A DNA stretch of 5,515 nucleotides from Chitinophagaceae bacterium (GCA_021738605.1 JAIPBY010000161.1:1-5515); one strand, 5' to 3'; counted from the first letter of the stretch, positions 1 to 5,515 are shown. Made by a program: numbers and translations. Notes: a model not told the origin generated them from the sequence alone.

Positions 1-100
1 CAGGACTATTGGAAATGAGTTCTCGAATGGTATTTTTTGTGGCTTCATCGTAATTCCCTGCTAACCATTTGTCTACCCGAGCCTTGATCATTGCTTCCAT
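1..100 (-). CDS. Phosphosugar mutase (phosphoglucomutase/phosphomannomutase family), N-terminal fragment
   Basis: Only the first 33 codons lie in the window; the gene runs off the left edge. The reading is open from an ATG at 100-98 and begins MEAMIKARVDKW, followed by LAGNYDEATKNTIREL. The pattern 'WL.GNYDE.TK..I..L' is the characteristic start of the long phosphosugar mutases of Bacteroidota, which interconvert hexose 1- and 6-phosphates in the cytosol. The catalytic serine loop and the sugar- and metal-binding motifs would lie beyond the edge, so substrate preference cannot be judged. A second in-frame ATG at codon 4 is possible, but the first sits at a sensible distance from a good promoter match on the same strand (117-147). 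The family call rests on a short N-terminal signature recognised from memory, so confidence is moderate. Confidence 0.72.
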   Translation of the reverse strand, partial: MEAMIKARVDKWLAGNYDEATKNTIRELISNSP

Positions 101-116
101 TTGACAATAATTTTTA

Positions 117-147
117 CAAACTTAACAAACAGAGCCGTAAATGCAAT
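117..147 (-). promoter_or_regulatory. Bacteroidota-type promoter for the phosphosugar mutase
   Basis: On the minus strand, TAAGTTTG (plus positions 124-117) matches the Bacteroidota -7 consensus TAnnTTTG exactly. ATTG (147-144) lies 19 bases upstream and matches three of four bases of the -33 box TTTG. The -7 box ends 16 bases before the ATG at 100, which predicts a leader of roughly 10 bases. There is no Shine-Dalgarno sequence, as is usual in this phylum. The promoter lies in the gap to the divergent DUF2279 gene. The call is by consensus only. Confidence 0.55.
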
Positions 148-175
148 TAACTTCATCTTTTATATTAAGGCTTGT

Positions 176-1105
176 ATGTTGTATCGCTTTTTATGCCATA
201 TTTTTTGCACTATGGGCTTGTTGACCATGGGTTTACGTATTAATGGTCAAGACAGTTCTGTCTCCCATGTCAATACAAAAAAATGGGTGCTTGGAGGTGT
301 TCAGGCAGGCTTATGGGGTGGAACATTTTATTCGCTGAACAAAACCTGGTATGCCAATTACCCTCGCAGTGATTTCCATTTCTACAACGACTGGAAAGAA
401 TGGCAACAGATGGACAAGGCAGGGCATGCCTGGTCCAGCTATCAAATCAGCAGCCATACCAGTAAAATCTGGCAATGGGCCGGTATGGAAAAGAAAAAAG
501 CCATCATGATTGGAGGTATCAGTGGCATGGCTTATTTGAGCATTATTGAAATTTTGGATGGCTATTCAGACAAATGGGGGTTCAGCTTCCCTGACATTCT
601 CGCAAATTCCGCAGGTGCAGGTATTTATGCTGCCCAGGAACTGGGTTGGAATGAACAAAGAATTACCATCAAACTCTCCTATTCTCCCCACCGGTATGGA
701 ACATTACAGACAAGGGCAAATGCCTTGTTTGGATCAGGGGATGCAGAAAAAGTACTAAAGGATTATAATGGCCAGACCTATTGGGCAAGCGTAAACATCA
801 AGTCTTTTTTCCCGGAATCCCATTTTCCCGGATGGTTCAATATTGCCCTTGGCTATGGCGCAAGGACCATGTTGGGTGGTTATGAGAACACCTGGACAAC
901 AACATCGGGAAGCACCATCAACCGGTCTGACATTCCCAGGTATAAAAGGTTTTACTTGTCAGCAGACATTGATCTGACGAGAATCAAAACAAAGAACAAA
1001 ACATTGAAAACCATTTTTTCTCTTGTCAATGTATTGAAAATTCCGGCACCGACGCTTGAATGGAATGGACAAGGAAAACTAAGATTTCACCCTTATTTTT
1101 ATTGA
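176..1105 (+). CDS. Exported DUF2279 (YfiM-like) protein
   Basis: The predicted protein has 309 residues with the ATG at 176. I prefer this start because it gives a signal peptide: MLYR, then a hydrophobic stretch to about residue 20, with likely cleavage near RINGQ. The frame stays open back to a TTG at 101, but that would add a non-signal-like N-terminus and run through the divergent promoter. ATG 212 is another option. The core resembles DUF2279/YfiM. It has NDWKEWQQMDKAGHAW at about residues 71-86, with Asp80, Lys81 and His84 as the striking polar residues. EILDGYS and then GFSFPDILANSAGAG follow at about 125-149, in a glycine-rich, helix-like region. DYNGQTYW lies near residue 200. The C-terminal third is rich in aromatic residues and could be beta structure. 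The family is thought to be envelope-associated, and its biochemical role is unknown. The stop codon is one base from that of the convergent gene. Confidence 0.8.
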   Translation: MLYRFLCHIFCTMGLLTMGLRINGQDSSVSHVNTKKWVLGGVQAGLWGGTFYSLNKTWYANYPRSDFHFYNDWKEWQQMDKAGHAWSSYQISSHTSKIWQWAGMEKKKAIMIGGISGMAYLSIIEILDGYSDKWGFSFPDILANSAGAGIYAAQELGWNEQRITIKLSYSPHRYGTLQTRANALFGSGDAEKVLKDYNGQTYWASVNIKSFFPESHFPGWFNIALGYGARTMLGGYENTWTTTSGSTINRSDIPRYKRFYLSADIDLTRIKTKNKTLKTIFSLVNVLKIPAPTLEWNGQGKLRFHPYFY

Positions 1106-1106
1106 T

Positions 1107-1601
1107 TTATGCCACATAAGCACCCGCCAATTTACCATCCACAACCTCCACGGAGATATTTTCTTGCAAGGTGGTAGCCAATGAAATCCCTACATAATCC
1201 ACATGAACCGGAAACACTTTATAACTTCTTTCTACAAGTGTAAGTGTCTGGATTTGCTTGGGAGAAAGGGGCAGAAAAGGAAGAATGGCATACAACAGGG
1301 TTTTTCCGCTGTTCACCACATCATCAACAACAATCAGGATTTTATCCTTCAGCTCAATGTCAGAGGGAATTGAACAATTGAGAGGATTGGACTTATCGAT
1401 TTGGATTTCAATCAAGTCAATCTGTAATGAAGAAATCTCACCCAGGATGGCATTTAGTTCTTGTGCAACAACGAAACCGTTTTCCCTGATCCCGGCAATG
1501 GAAACAGCTCTTGTTCCATTGTTTCTTTCCAGGATTTCAAAGGCCATTCTCCTGAGTTTCATCATGGCTTTTTCAGGTGTAAGGATGTACTTCTTTCCCA
1601 T
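1107..1601 (-). CDS. PyrR-like type I phosphoribosyltransferase
   Basis: The 164-residue protein is the usual size for a single-domain type I PRTase. The PRPP-binding loop is clear: ILIVVDDVVNSGKT at about residues 88-101, with the paired acidic residues Asp93-Asp94 followed by the Ser-Gly-Lys-Thr turn. An earlier GIRENGFVVAQEL (about 37-49) fits the pyrophosphate loop. The LVERSYKVFPVHVDYVGISLA segment (about 122-142) resembles the 'LVDRGHRELPI..DYVGKN' region of PyrR and hypoxanthine/xanthine PRTases, so the enzyme probably transfers ribose-phosphate to a base in the cytosol. The base is not evident. No pyrimidine gene or attenuator is visible nearby, so I do not call it PyrR. It starts at an ATG without a clear Shine-Dalgarno sequence, diverges from the 1664 gene and converges on the DUF2279 gene. 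Confidence 0.85.
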   Translation of the reverse strand: MGKKYILTPEKAMMKLRRMAFEILERNNGTRAVSIAGIRENGFVVAQELNAILGEISSLQIDLIEIQIDKSNPLNCSIPSDIELKDKILIVVDDVVNSGKTLLYAILPFLPLSPKQIQTLTLVERSYKVFPVHVDYVGISLATTLQENISVEVVDGKLAGAYVA

Positions 1602-1616
1602 GTTGTTGGTATGATT

Positions 1617-1646
1617 ATTGAATAGTTGTGTAATTTAGTATACTTG
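1617..1646 (+). promoter_or_regulatory. Bacteroidota-type promoter for the 1664 gene
   Basis: TATACTTG (1639-1646) matches TAnnTTTG at five of the six defined positions. ATTG (1617-1620) lies 18 bases upstream and matches three of four bases of the TTTG box. The ATG at 1664 is 17 bases past the -7 box, which predicts a leader of about 10-13 bases. This sits in the 62-base divergent gap. I could not find an equally good promoter for the minus-strand phosphoribosyltransferase in that gap. Confidence 0.4.
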
Positions 1647-1663
1647 CCACAAACAATATAAAA

Positions 1664-2179
1664 ATGAATTTATCCTATCAACACCTCATACCTTCCACGT
1701 TTAGCAATTCGTCAAGGGTTTGGATCTACCAAAGCAGCAGGGTTTTTACCCTTTCAGAGGCACTTACCATTGAAAAAATACTGGAAGATTTTACAGCTGA
1801 ATGGAAGTCCCATGGAACACCCGTCAAAGGTTTTGGAACCTTGTTTTTTGGACAATTCATTATCCTGATGGCAGATGAGGAGGTTACCGGTGTAAGCGGA
1901 TGCAGTACCGACAGTTCTGTAAAACTGATCAAGGCATTGGAAGAAGAGTACAACGTTTCCATGTTCGACAGGATGAACCTGGCTTTTTATGTCAATGAAA
2001 AAGTGCAGCTCCTACCCTTTTCTCAACTGAACTATGCCATAGACAAAGCCTTCATTGTTAAGGAGACCTTATTTTTTGATAACACTGTTTTGACCAAGGC
2101 TGAGTTGCTCGACCGATGGATTACACCGCTATCCTCTTCTTGGCTGGGCAAAAGGATACTGCCCCAGGTCCATCAATAA
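1664..2179 (+). CDS. Conserved Bacteroidota protein of unknown function (sometimes labelled 'ABC transporter ATPase')
   Basis: The 171-residue protein appears soluble, with no signal peptide or membrane helix. Visible features are RVWIYQSSRVFTLSEAL (about 18-34), EWKSHGTPVKGFGTLFFGQF (about 46-65), an acidic MADEEVTGVSGCSTDSS stretch (about 69-85) with Cys80, and LLPFSQLNYAI (about 116-126). The pattern 'W.Y...R....EA..I...L..F...W..HG..V', then 'F...DE...SGCS.D.S', recalls a family widespread in Bacteroidota. From memory, its members are often annotated as hypothetical or as an 'ABC transporter ATPase'. No Walker A, Walker B or ABC signature motif is present here, so that label is not supported. 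It is divergent from the phosphoribosyltransferase and lies 57 bases before miaB. It probably has its own promoter. No function can be assigned. Confidence 0.85.
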   Translation: MNLSYQHLIPSTFSNSSRVWIYQSSRVFTLSEALTIEKILEDFTAEWKSHGTPVKGFGTLFFGQFIILMADEEVTGVSGCSTDSSVKLIKALEEEYNVSMFDRMNLAFYVNEKVQLLPFSQLNYAIDKAFIVKETLFFDNTVLTKAELLDRWITPLSSSWLGKRILPQVHQ

Positions 2180-2192
2180 TTGAATTTTTAAG

Positions 2193-2209
2193 TGTGACAA
2201 TTTGTCACA
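2193..2209. promoter_or_regulatory. Perfect 17-base palindrome, candidate operator
   Basis: TGTGACAA, one central T, then TTGTCACA form a perfect inverted repeat with 8-base arms. It overlaps the -33-like TTTG (2201-2204) of the promoter before miaB, a position where a bound regulator could block or modulate transcription. The half-site TGTGA/TCACA resembles Crp/Fnr-family sites, but the spacing is seven bases rather than the classical six. As RNA it could fold a 6-base-pair hairpin, but the T-run that follows (2216-2221) is short and begins 7 bases later, so a terminator is less likely. The regulator is unknown. Confidence 0.5.
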
Positions 2210-2232
2210 TCTATCCTTTTTCACTAATTTTG
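2201..2232 (+). promoter_or_regulatory. Bacteroidota-type promoter for the miaB operon
   Basis: TAATTTTG (2225-2232) matches the -7 consensus TAnnTTTG exactly. TTTG (2201-2204) matches the -33 box exactly, with a 20-base spacer. This is the best promoter match in the window. The -7 box ends only four bases before the miaB ATG at 2237, so transcription should begin at or next to the start codon. The -33 box lies inside the 2193-2209 palindrome, which suggests regulation of the whole downstream gene set. Confidence 0.6.
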
Positions 2233-2236
2233 CAAG

Positions 2237-3664
2237 ATGCTCAATTTTGCCAACAAAACAATTGATGAAGCCCGTCAAGGTGAGGCTTATGCTGGTGAAC
2301 TTGTTACTGAAGCAACACCAGGAAAGCGTTTTTACATAGAAAGTTACGGCTGCCAGATGAATTTCAGTGACAGTGAAATCATCGCATCCATCCTACACAC
2401 GGAAGGTTTTGGTCCTACCAAAAATGTTGAAGATGCTGACCTTATTTTCCTTAATACCTGCTCAATTCGCGAAAAGGCGGAACAGACGGTTCGAAAAAGG
2501 CTTACTGAATTCAAAAAAATCAAAAAACAAAGGCCCTCTTTGTTGATTGGGGTATTGGGATGCATGGCAGAAAGGCTGAAAAGCAAACTGCTTGAAGAAG
2601 AAAAACTGGTTGATATTGTGGTTGGCCCGGATGCATACCGCAGTTTACCGCAGTTGATTGATGAAGCCGATTCCGGCACAAAAGCCGTAAATGTATTGCT
2701 CAGCAGGGAAGAAACATATGCTGATATTTCTCCTGTCCGACTAAACTCCAATGGAATCAATGCATTTGTAAGCATCATGAGGGGTTGCAATAATATGTGT
2801 GCTTTTTGTGTTGTTCCTTTTACAAGAGGAAGGGAAAGAAGCCGGGATGAGGCCTCTATCGTTGCCGAATGCCAGGACTTATTTCAACAAGGCTACAAGG
2901 AAGTAACCTTACTCGGCCAAAATGTTGACAGTTATTACTGGGTTGACCCCAAAACCAATCATCCGGTAGATTTTGCCATGTTGCTGGAGAAAGTGGCACA
3001 AATCAGCCCATCCCTTCGCATCCGGTTCAGCACTTCTCACCCTAAAGATATCACTGACAAGGTCTTGCAAACGATGAAGGCCCATGCCAACATTTGCAAA
3101 TACATCCACCTTCCGGTGCAAAGTGGCTCTACAAGAATTTTGCAACTGATGAACAGGACCTATACCAGAGAATGGTACCTGGCCAAAGTGAAAAGAATCA
3201 AGGAAATCATGCCTGATTGTGCCATCAGTGCGGATATCATCACAGGATTTTGTACAGAATCTGAACAAGACCACCAGGATACCCTTGACATCATGCGCCA
3301 GTCTAAGTACGAGTACAGCTATATGTTTGCCTATTCAGAAAGGCCGGGCACCCTTGCCGCCAAGCGTTATACAGACGATATTCCTGATGAAGTAAAAAAA
3401 CGCAGGCTGGATGAAATTGTCAAGCTTCAAAACAGTTTATCTCTTGAAACGAATAAACTAGATATTGGAAAGGTTTTTGAGGTTTTGATTGAAGGGAACT
3501 CCAAAAAAAGTGAGCGGCAATGGATGGGAAGAAACAGCCAAAACAAAGTAATGGTTTTTGATAAAATTGAAAATACCCAACTTCAACCAGGCAGTTTTGT
3601 GCGTGTGATGGCAGAATCCTGTACGCAGGGAACCCTGATGGGTAAAATTGTCAACTATTTATAA
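2237..3664 (+). CDS. miaB: tRNA-2-methylthio-N6-dimethylallyladenosine synthase MiaB
   Basis: This radical-SAM methylthiotransferase adds a methylthio group to N6-isopentenyl-adenosine 37 of tRNAs reading UNN codons. The 475-residue protein has all three family domains. The N-terminal methylthiotransferase domain (about 31-150) carries the auxiliary cluster cysteines Cys39 (ESYGCQMN), Cys75 (NTCSIRE) and Cys109 (LGCMAER). The radical SAM core (about 170-400) has the CxxxCxxC motif CNNMCAFC, Cys184/188/191, followed by VVPFTRGRERSR. A TRAM domain for tRNA binding covers about 406-472. No essential residue is missing. The ATG at 2237 is the only usable start: an in-frame TAA lies at 2225-2227 and no ATG, GTG or TTG occurs again before Cys39. 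It heads an apparent operon, with 13 bases to the next gene. The N-terminal extension of about 30 residues is typical of Bacteroidota homologues. Confidence 0.97.
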   Translation: MLNFANKTIDEARQGEAYAGELVTEATPGKRFYIESYGCQMNFSDSEIIASILHTEGFGPTKNVEDADLIFLNTCSIREKAEQTVRKRLTEFKKIKKQRPSLLIGVLGCMAERLKSKLLEEEKLVDIVVGPDAYRSLPQLIDEADSGTKAVNVLLSREETYADISPVRLNSNGINAFVSIMRGCNNMCAFCVVPFTRGRERSRDEASIVAECQDLFQQGYKEVTLLGQNVDSYYWVDPKTNHPVDFAMLLEKVAQISPSLRIRFSTSHPKDITDKVLQTMKAHANICKYIHLPVQSGSTRILQLMNRTYTREWYLAKVKRIKEIMPDCAISADIITGFCTESEQDHQDTLDIMRQSKYEYSYMFAYSERPGTLAAKRYTDDIPDEVKKRRLDEIVKLQNSLSLETNKLDIGKVFEVLIEGNSKKSERQWMGRNSQNKVMVFDKIENTQLQPGSFVRVMAESCTQGTLMGKIVNYL

Positions 3665-3677
3665 TTATTAGCAAACG

Positions 3678-4934
3678 ATGGATATTCAAAGCATAAAGAA
3701 CAGGTTTGGCATCATCGGCAACTCCCCTGCCCTCAACTACGCGTTGCAGGTAGCAACCCAAGTTGCCAATACCGACCTTACTGTGCTTATCGTTGGCGAA
3801 AGTGGCGTTGGAAAGGAGATTTTTTCACAGATCATCCATGCTTTGTCGCCAAGAAAACACAATCCTTTCATTGCGGTAAACTGTGGTGCCATACCGGAGG
3901 GAACCATCGATTCTGAGTTATTTGGCCATGAAAAAGGATCATTTACAGGAGCTGTTGACTCCAGAAAAGGCTATTTTGAAACGGTCAATGGTGGTACCCT
4001 GTTCATGGATGAGATTGGGGAAACACCTTTGGGAACCCAGGCAAGGCTATTGAGGGTTTTGGAGAATTCAGAATTCATCAGGGTTGGATCTTCAAAAGTG
4101 CAGAAAACAGATGTAAGGGTTATAGCTGCCACAAACAAAGACCTGCTTACCGCAACACAGAACAACAAATTCAGGGAAGACCTCTATTATAGGCTCAACA
4201 CAGTACCCATAAGGGTTCCCTCACTGAGAGAAAGAAAAGAAGATATCATCCTGCTTTTCAGAAAATTTGCGGTTGATTTTGCTGAACGCTACAGAACAAG
4301 TCCGATTCAGCTGACCGAAGAAGCAAAAACCATGATGCTCAACTATCCATGGCCAGGCAATGTGCGTGAATTAAAAAATATTGCTGAGCAGATATCCGTA
4401 TTGGCTGAAGATAAATCCATTTCGGGCAATGATCTTGAACGGTTTTTGCCAAAAAATAATGTCAACAATTTGCCCATGCTGGTTGGATCAGGCAATATAT
4501 CGTCTGGACAGAATGAATTCATGAATGAAAGGGATATTCTTTACAAGTTGTTCTTTGATTTGAAAAAGGATGTTACTGAAATGAAGAAAATGTTTCTTGA
4601 AATTGTTCAAAATCCTTCCAATATTCCTACGGTTTCACATGTGATGGAAGAATCTTACCGGCAAGACCTGCCCAGCAGTAGACAACAGCAGGATCAACAT
4701 ACCCATGGAAGCATCATTCCTGTCAGCAATCAACCCATGTTTATAACAGAAAACAGGGAAATGCAGGATACCATACTTGTTGATGAATCGCTCAACATCA
4801 TGGACAAGGAAAAAGAATTGATTGAGAAAGCACTGCGCAAGCACAAAGGAAAAAGAAAAGATGCTGCCTCTGATTTAGGCATCAGCGAAAGAACCCTTTA
4901 CAGAAAACTGAAAGAATATGATATTGAAGATTAA
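3678..4934 (+). CDS. Sigma-54-dependent transcriptional activator, AAA+ and Fis-type HTH, no sensor domain
   Basis: The 418-residue bacterial enhancer-binding protein uses ATP hydrolysis to open sigma-54 RNA polymerase complexes. The AAA+ domain begins almost at the N-terminus. It has Walker A GESGVGKE (40-47), the sigma-54 contact loop GSFTGA (87-92), Walker B GGTLFMDE (105-112), sensor I region VRVIAATN (146-153), the arginine-finger region FREDLYYRLN (165-174) and sensor II YPWPGNVREL (223-232). A linker of about 115 residues (about 261-376) follows. It includes a charged, probably helical segment (about 284-312) and a Gln/Ser-rich tract near 333-345. A Fis-type helix-turn-helix ends the protein (about 381-415; KRKDAASDLGISERTLYRKL). 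There is no receiver, GAF or PAS domain, so signal input must come from a partner, the linker or expression level. The contact loop has Ser where Ala is usual. It follows miaB by 13 bases and overlaps the LptE-like gene by 17. Its targets are unknown. Confidence 0.95.
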   Translation: MDIQSIKNRFGIIGNSPALNYALQVATQVANTDLTVLIVGESGVGKEIFSQIIHALSPRKHNPFIAVNCGAIPEGTIDSELFGHEKGSFTGAVDSRKGYFETVNGGTLFMDEIGETPLGTQARLLRVLENSEFIRVGSSKVQKTDVRVIAATNKDLLTATQNNKFREDLYYRLNTVPIRVPSLRERKEDIILLFRKFAVDFAERYRTSPIQLTEEAKTMMLNYPWPGNVRELKNIAEQISVLAEDKSISGNDLERFLPKNNVNNLPMLVGSGNISSGQNEFMNERDILYKLFFDLKKDVTEMKKMFLEIVQNPSNIPTVSHVMEESYRQDLPSSRQQQDQHTHGSIIPVSNQPMFITENREMQDTILVDESLNIMDKEKELIEKALRKHKGKRKDAASDLGISERTLYRKLKEYDIED

Positions 4935-5445
4935 TACTTCATACAGCAAGTATGCTAAATATCTGCTTCTTGTATTGGCAATTGTCAGTATCCAAGGTAC
5001 TTGCAGGTATTCACTGAAAGATGTATCCATCCCTCCCGAAATAAAAACGGTTAGGGTATTCTTCATAGAAAACAAAGCTAGGTATATCAACCCTCAGCTA
5101 AGTCCGAAACTTTCAGACAAACTCAGGCAAAAGATTATCAACCAAACCAGGCTTTCACAAACCAATAATGATGCGGATTACGAAATAAGTGGCTACATCA
5201 GCGATTATTCCGTCAACACATCAGGTATTTCACAGCAACAGGTTGCCAGCAACAACCTGAATGTGACCGTCCACATCATCTTCAGAAACAGACAAGACGA
5301 GAAAAAGAACTTTGAGGCAGATATCACCAGGAATTTCCCTTTTTCTGCCAGCAAAAGCCTGACACAGGCTGAAGCAGAGTTGAATGAACAGATGGTCAAC
5401 AACCTTACCGATGAGATTTTCAATCGGATTTTTTCAAATTGGTAA
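4918..5445 (+). CDS. LptE-like LPS-assembly lipoprotein
   Basis: The 175-residue exported protein resembles LptE, the outer-membrane lipoprotein that plugs the LptD barrel and helps insert lipopolysaccharide. The N-terminus has lysines (4, 11, 14), a hydrophobic stretch YLLLVLAIVSI (15-25), then QGTC with Cys29 as the candidate lipidated residue. Thr at -1 is atypical for a lipobox, which usually has Gly, Ala or Ser. After the Cys, RYSLKDVSIPPEIKTVRVFFIEN fits the short 'YSF.G.SIPP..KT+.V..F.N' start of Bacteroidota LptE proteins. LSPKLSDKLRQKIINQTRL follows, then ADYEISGYISDYSV, also typical of the fold, and a C-terminal helix (NNLTDEIFNRIFSNW). The ATG at 4918 lies inside the end of the activator gene, which implies translational coupling. 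A TTG at 4924 would be a minor alternative start. The family call rests on position, length and these motifs. Confidence 0.85.
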   Translation: MILKINTSYSKYAKYLLLVLAIVSIQGTCRYSLKDVSIPPEIKTVRVFFIENKARYINPQLSPKLSDKLRQKIINQTRLSQTNNDADYEISGYISDYSVNTSGISQQQVASNNLNVTVHIIFRNRQDEKKNFEADITRNFPFSASKSLTQAEAELNEQMVNNLTDEIFNRIFSNW

Positions 5446-5464
5446 AGGAGCTTAAATTAGCAGA

Positions 5465-5515
5465 ATGACGAAGGAAACTGATTTTATGATTCAAGCCCTC
5501 TTTCAGAGAGAAAGC
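5465..5515 (+). CDS. Start of a gene of unknown function, truncated by the window edge
   Basis: Seventeen codons are visible from an ATG at 5465 to the last base: MTKETDFMIQALFQRES. The gap from the LptE-like stop codon is 19 bases, which fits continued co-transcription. A purine-rich AAAGGAG (5444-5450) overlaps that stop, but it is 14 bases from the ATG, too far for a standard Shine-Dalgarno sequence. In related genomes this position is often taken by an uncharacterised protein ahead of secG, but that is recollection of gene order. The peptide is too short to identify. A later start at the second ATG (codon 8) is possible. Confidence 0.5.
   Translation, partial: MTKETDFMIQALFQRES

Noticed and set aside
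101..175. N-terminal extension of the DUF2279 gene from a TTG at 101
   Set aside because: The extra 25 residues do not look like a signal peptide, the extension abuts the divergent start codon and covers its promoter, and ATG 176 gives a good signal sequence.
1258..1614. Open reading frame on the plus strand opposite the phosphoribosyltransferase
   Set aside because: It is antisense to a gene with clear catalytic motifs, and its translation shows no recognisable family pattern.
1602..1663. Minus-strand promoter for the phosphoribosyltransferase
   Set aside because: The closest string has TA and TTTG three bases apart instead of two and no matching upstream box, so I could not support a specific site.
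2193..2221. Palindrome plus T-run as an intrinsic terminator of the 1664 gene
   Set aside because: The stem is only about 6 base pairs with an AATTT loop, is AT-containing, and the short T-run begins 7 bases after it. The overlap with a consensus promoter favours an operator.
5239..5259. Inverted repeat CAGGTTG-N7-CAACCTG inside the LptE-like gene
   Set aside because: It lies in the middle of a coding region, has no T-run after it, and encodes a plausible polar Gln/Asn-rich stretch. I treat it as chance.
2180..5515. Sigma-54 (-24/-12) promoters near the activator or its neighbours
   Set aside because: TGGC-type strings occur by eye, for example near 2994 and 3698, but none has the GC of the -12 element at the required spacing, and these two lie inside coding sequence.

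Overview
The window is ordinary chromosomal DNA from a member of the Bacteroidota, probably of the Chitinophagales/Sphingobacteriales type. The reasons are promoter-like sequences of the Bacteroidota form (TAnnTTTG with an upstream TTTG-like box), few Shine-Dalgarno sequences, moderate-to-low GC, and a gene order typical of the phylum: miaB, a sigma-54 activator, then an LptE-like lipoprotein. I see no mobile element, CRISPR array, RNA gene or obvious sign of horizontal transfer.

Layout. Positions 1-100 (minus strand) hold the first 33 codons of a phosphosugar mutase. Its likely promoter lies in the 75-base gap to a divergent gene for an exported DUF2279/YfiM-like protein (176-1105, plus). 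That gene converges, with a single base between stop codons, on a PyrR-like type I phosphoribosyltransferase (1107-1601, minus). A 62-base divergent gap follows, then a 171-residue conserved Bacteroidota protein of unknown function (1664-2179, plus).

Positions 2180-2236 carry a perfect 17-base palindrome overlapping the upstream box of a consensus-like Bacteroidota promoter. This drives what looks like an operon: miaB (tRNA ms2i6A methylthiotransferase, 2237-3664), a sigma-54 activator with no N-terminal sensor domain (3678-4934), an LptE-like LPS-transport lipoprotein (4918-5445, overlapping the activator by 17 bases) and the first 17 codons of another gene (5465 onward).

How the genes fit together. 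The plus-strand operon joins tRNA modification, sigma-54 transcription control and outer-membrane LPS assembly. A functional link is only inferred. I did not find a clearly new biological system. The best leads are the palindrome over the miaB promoter, the apparently leaderless miaB start, and the sensor-less activator with a GSFTGA rather than GAFTGA loop.
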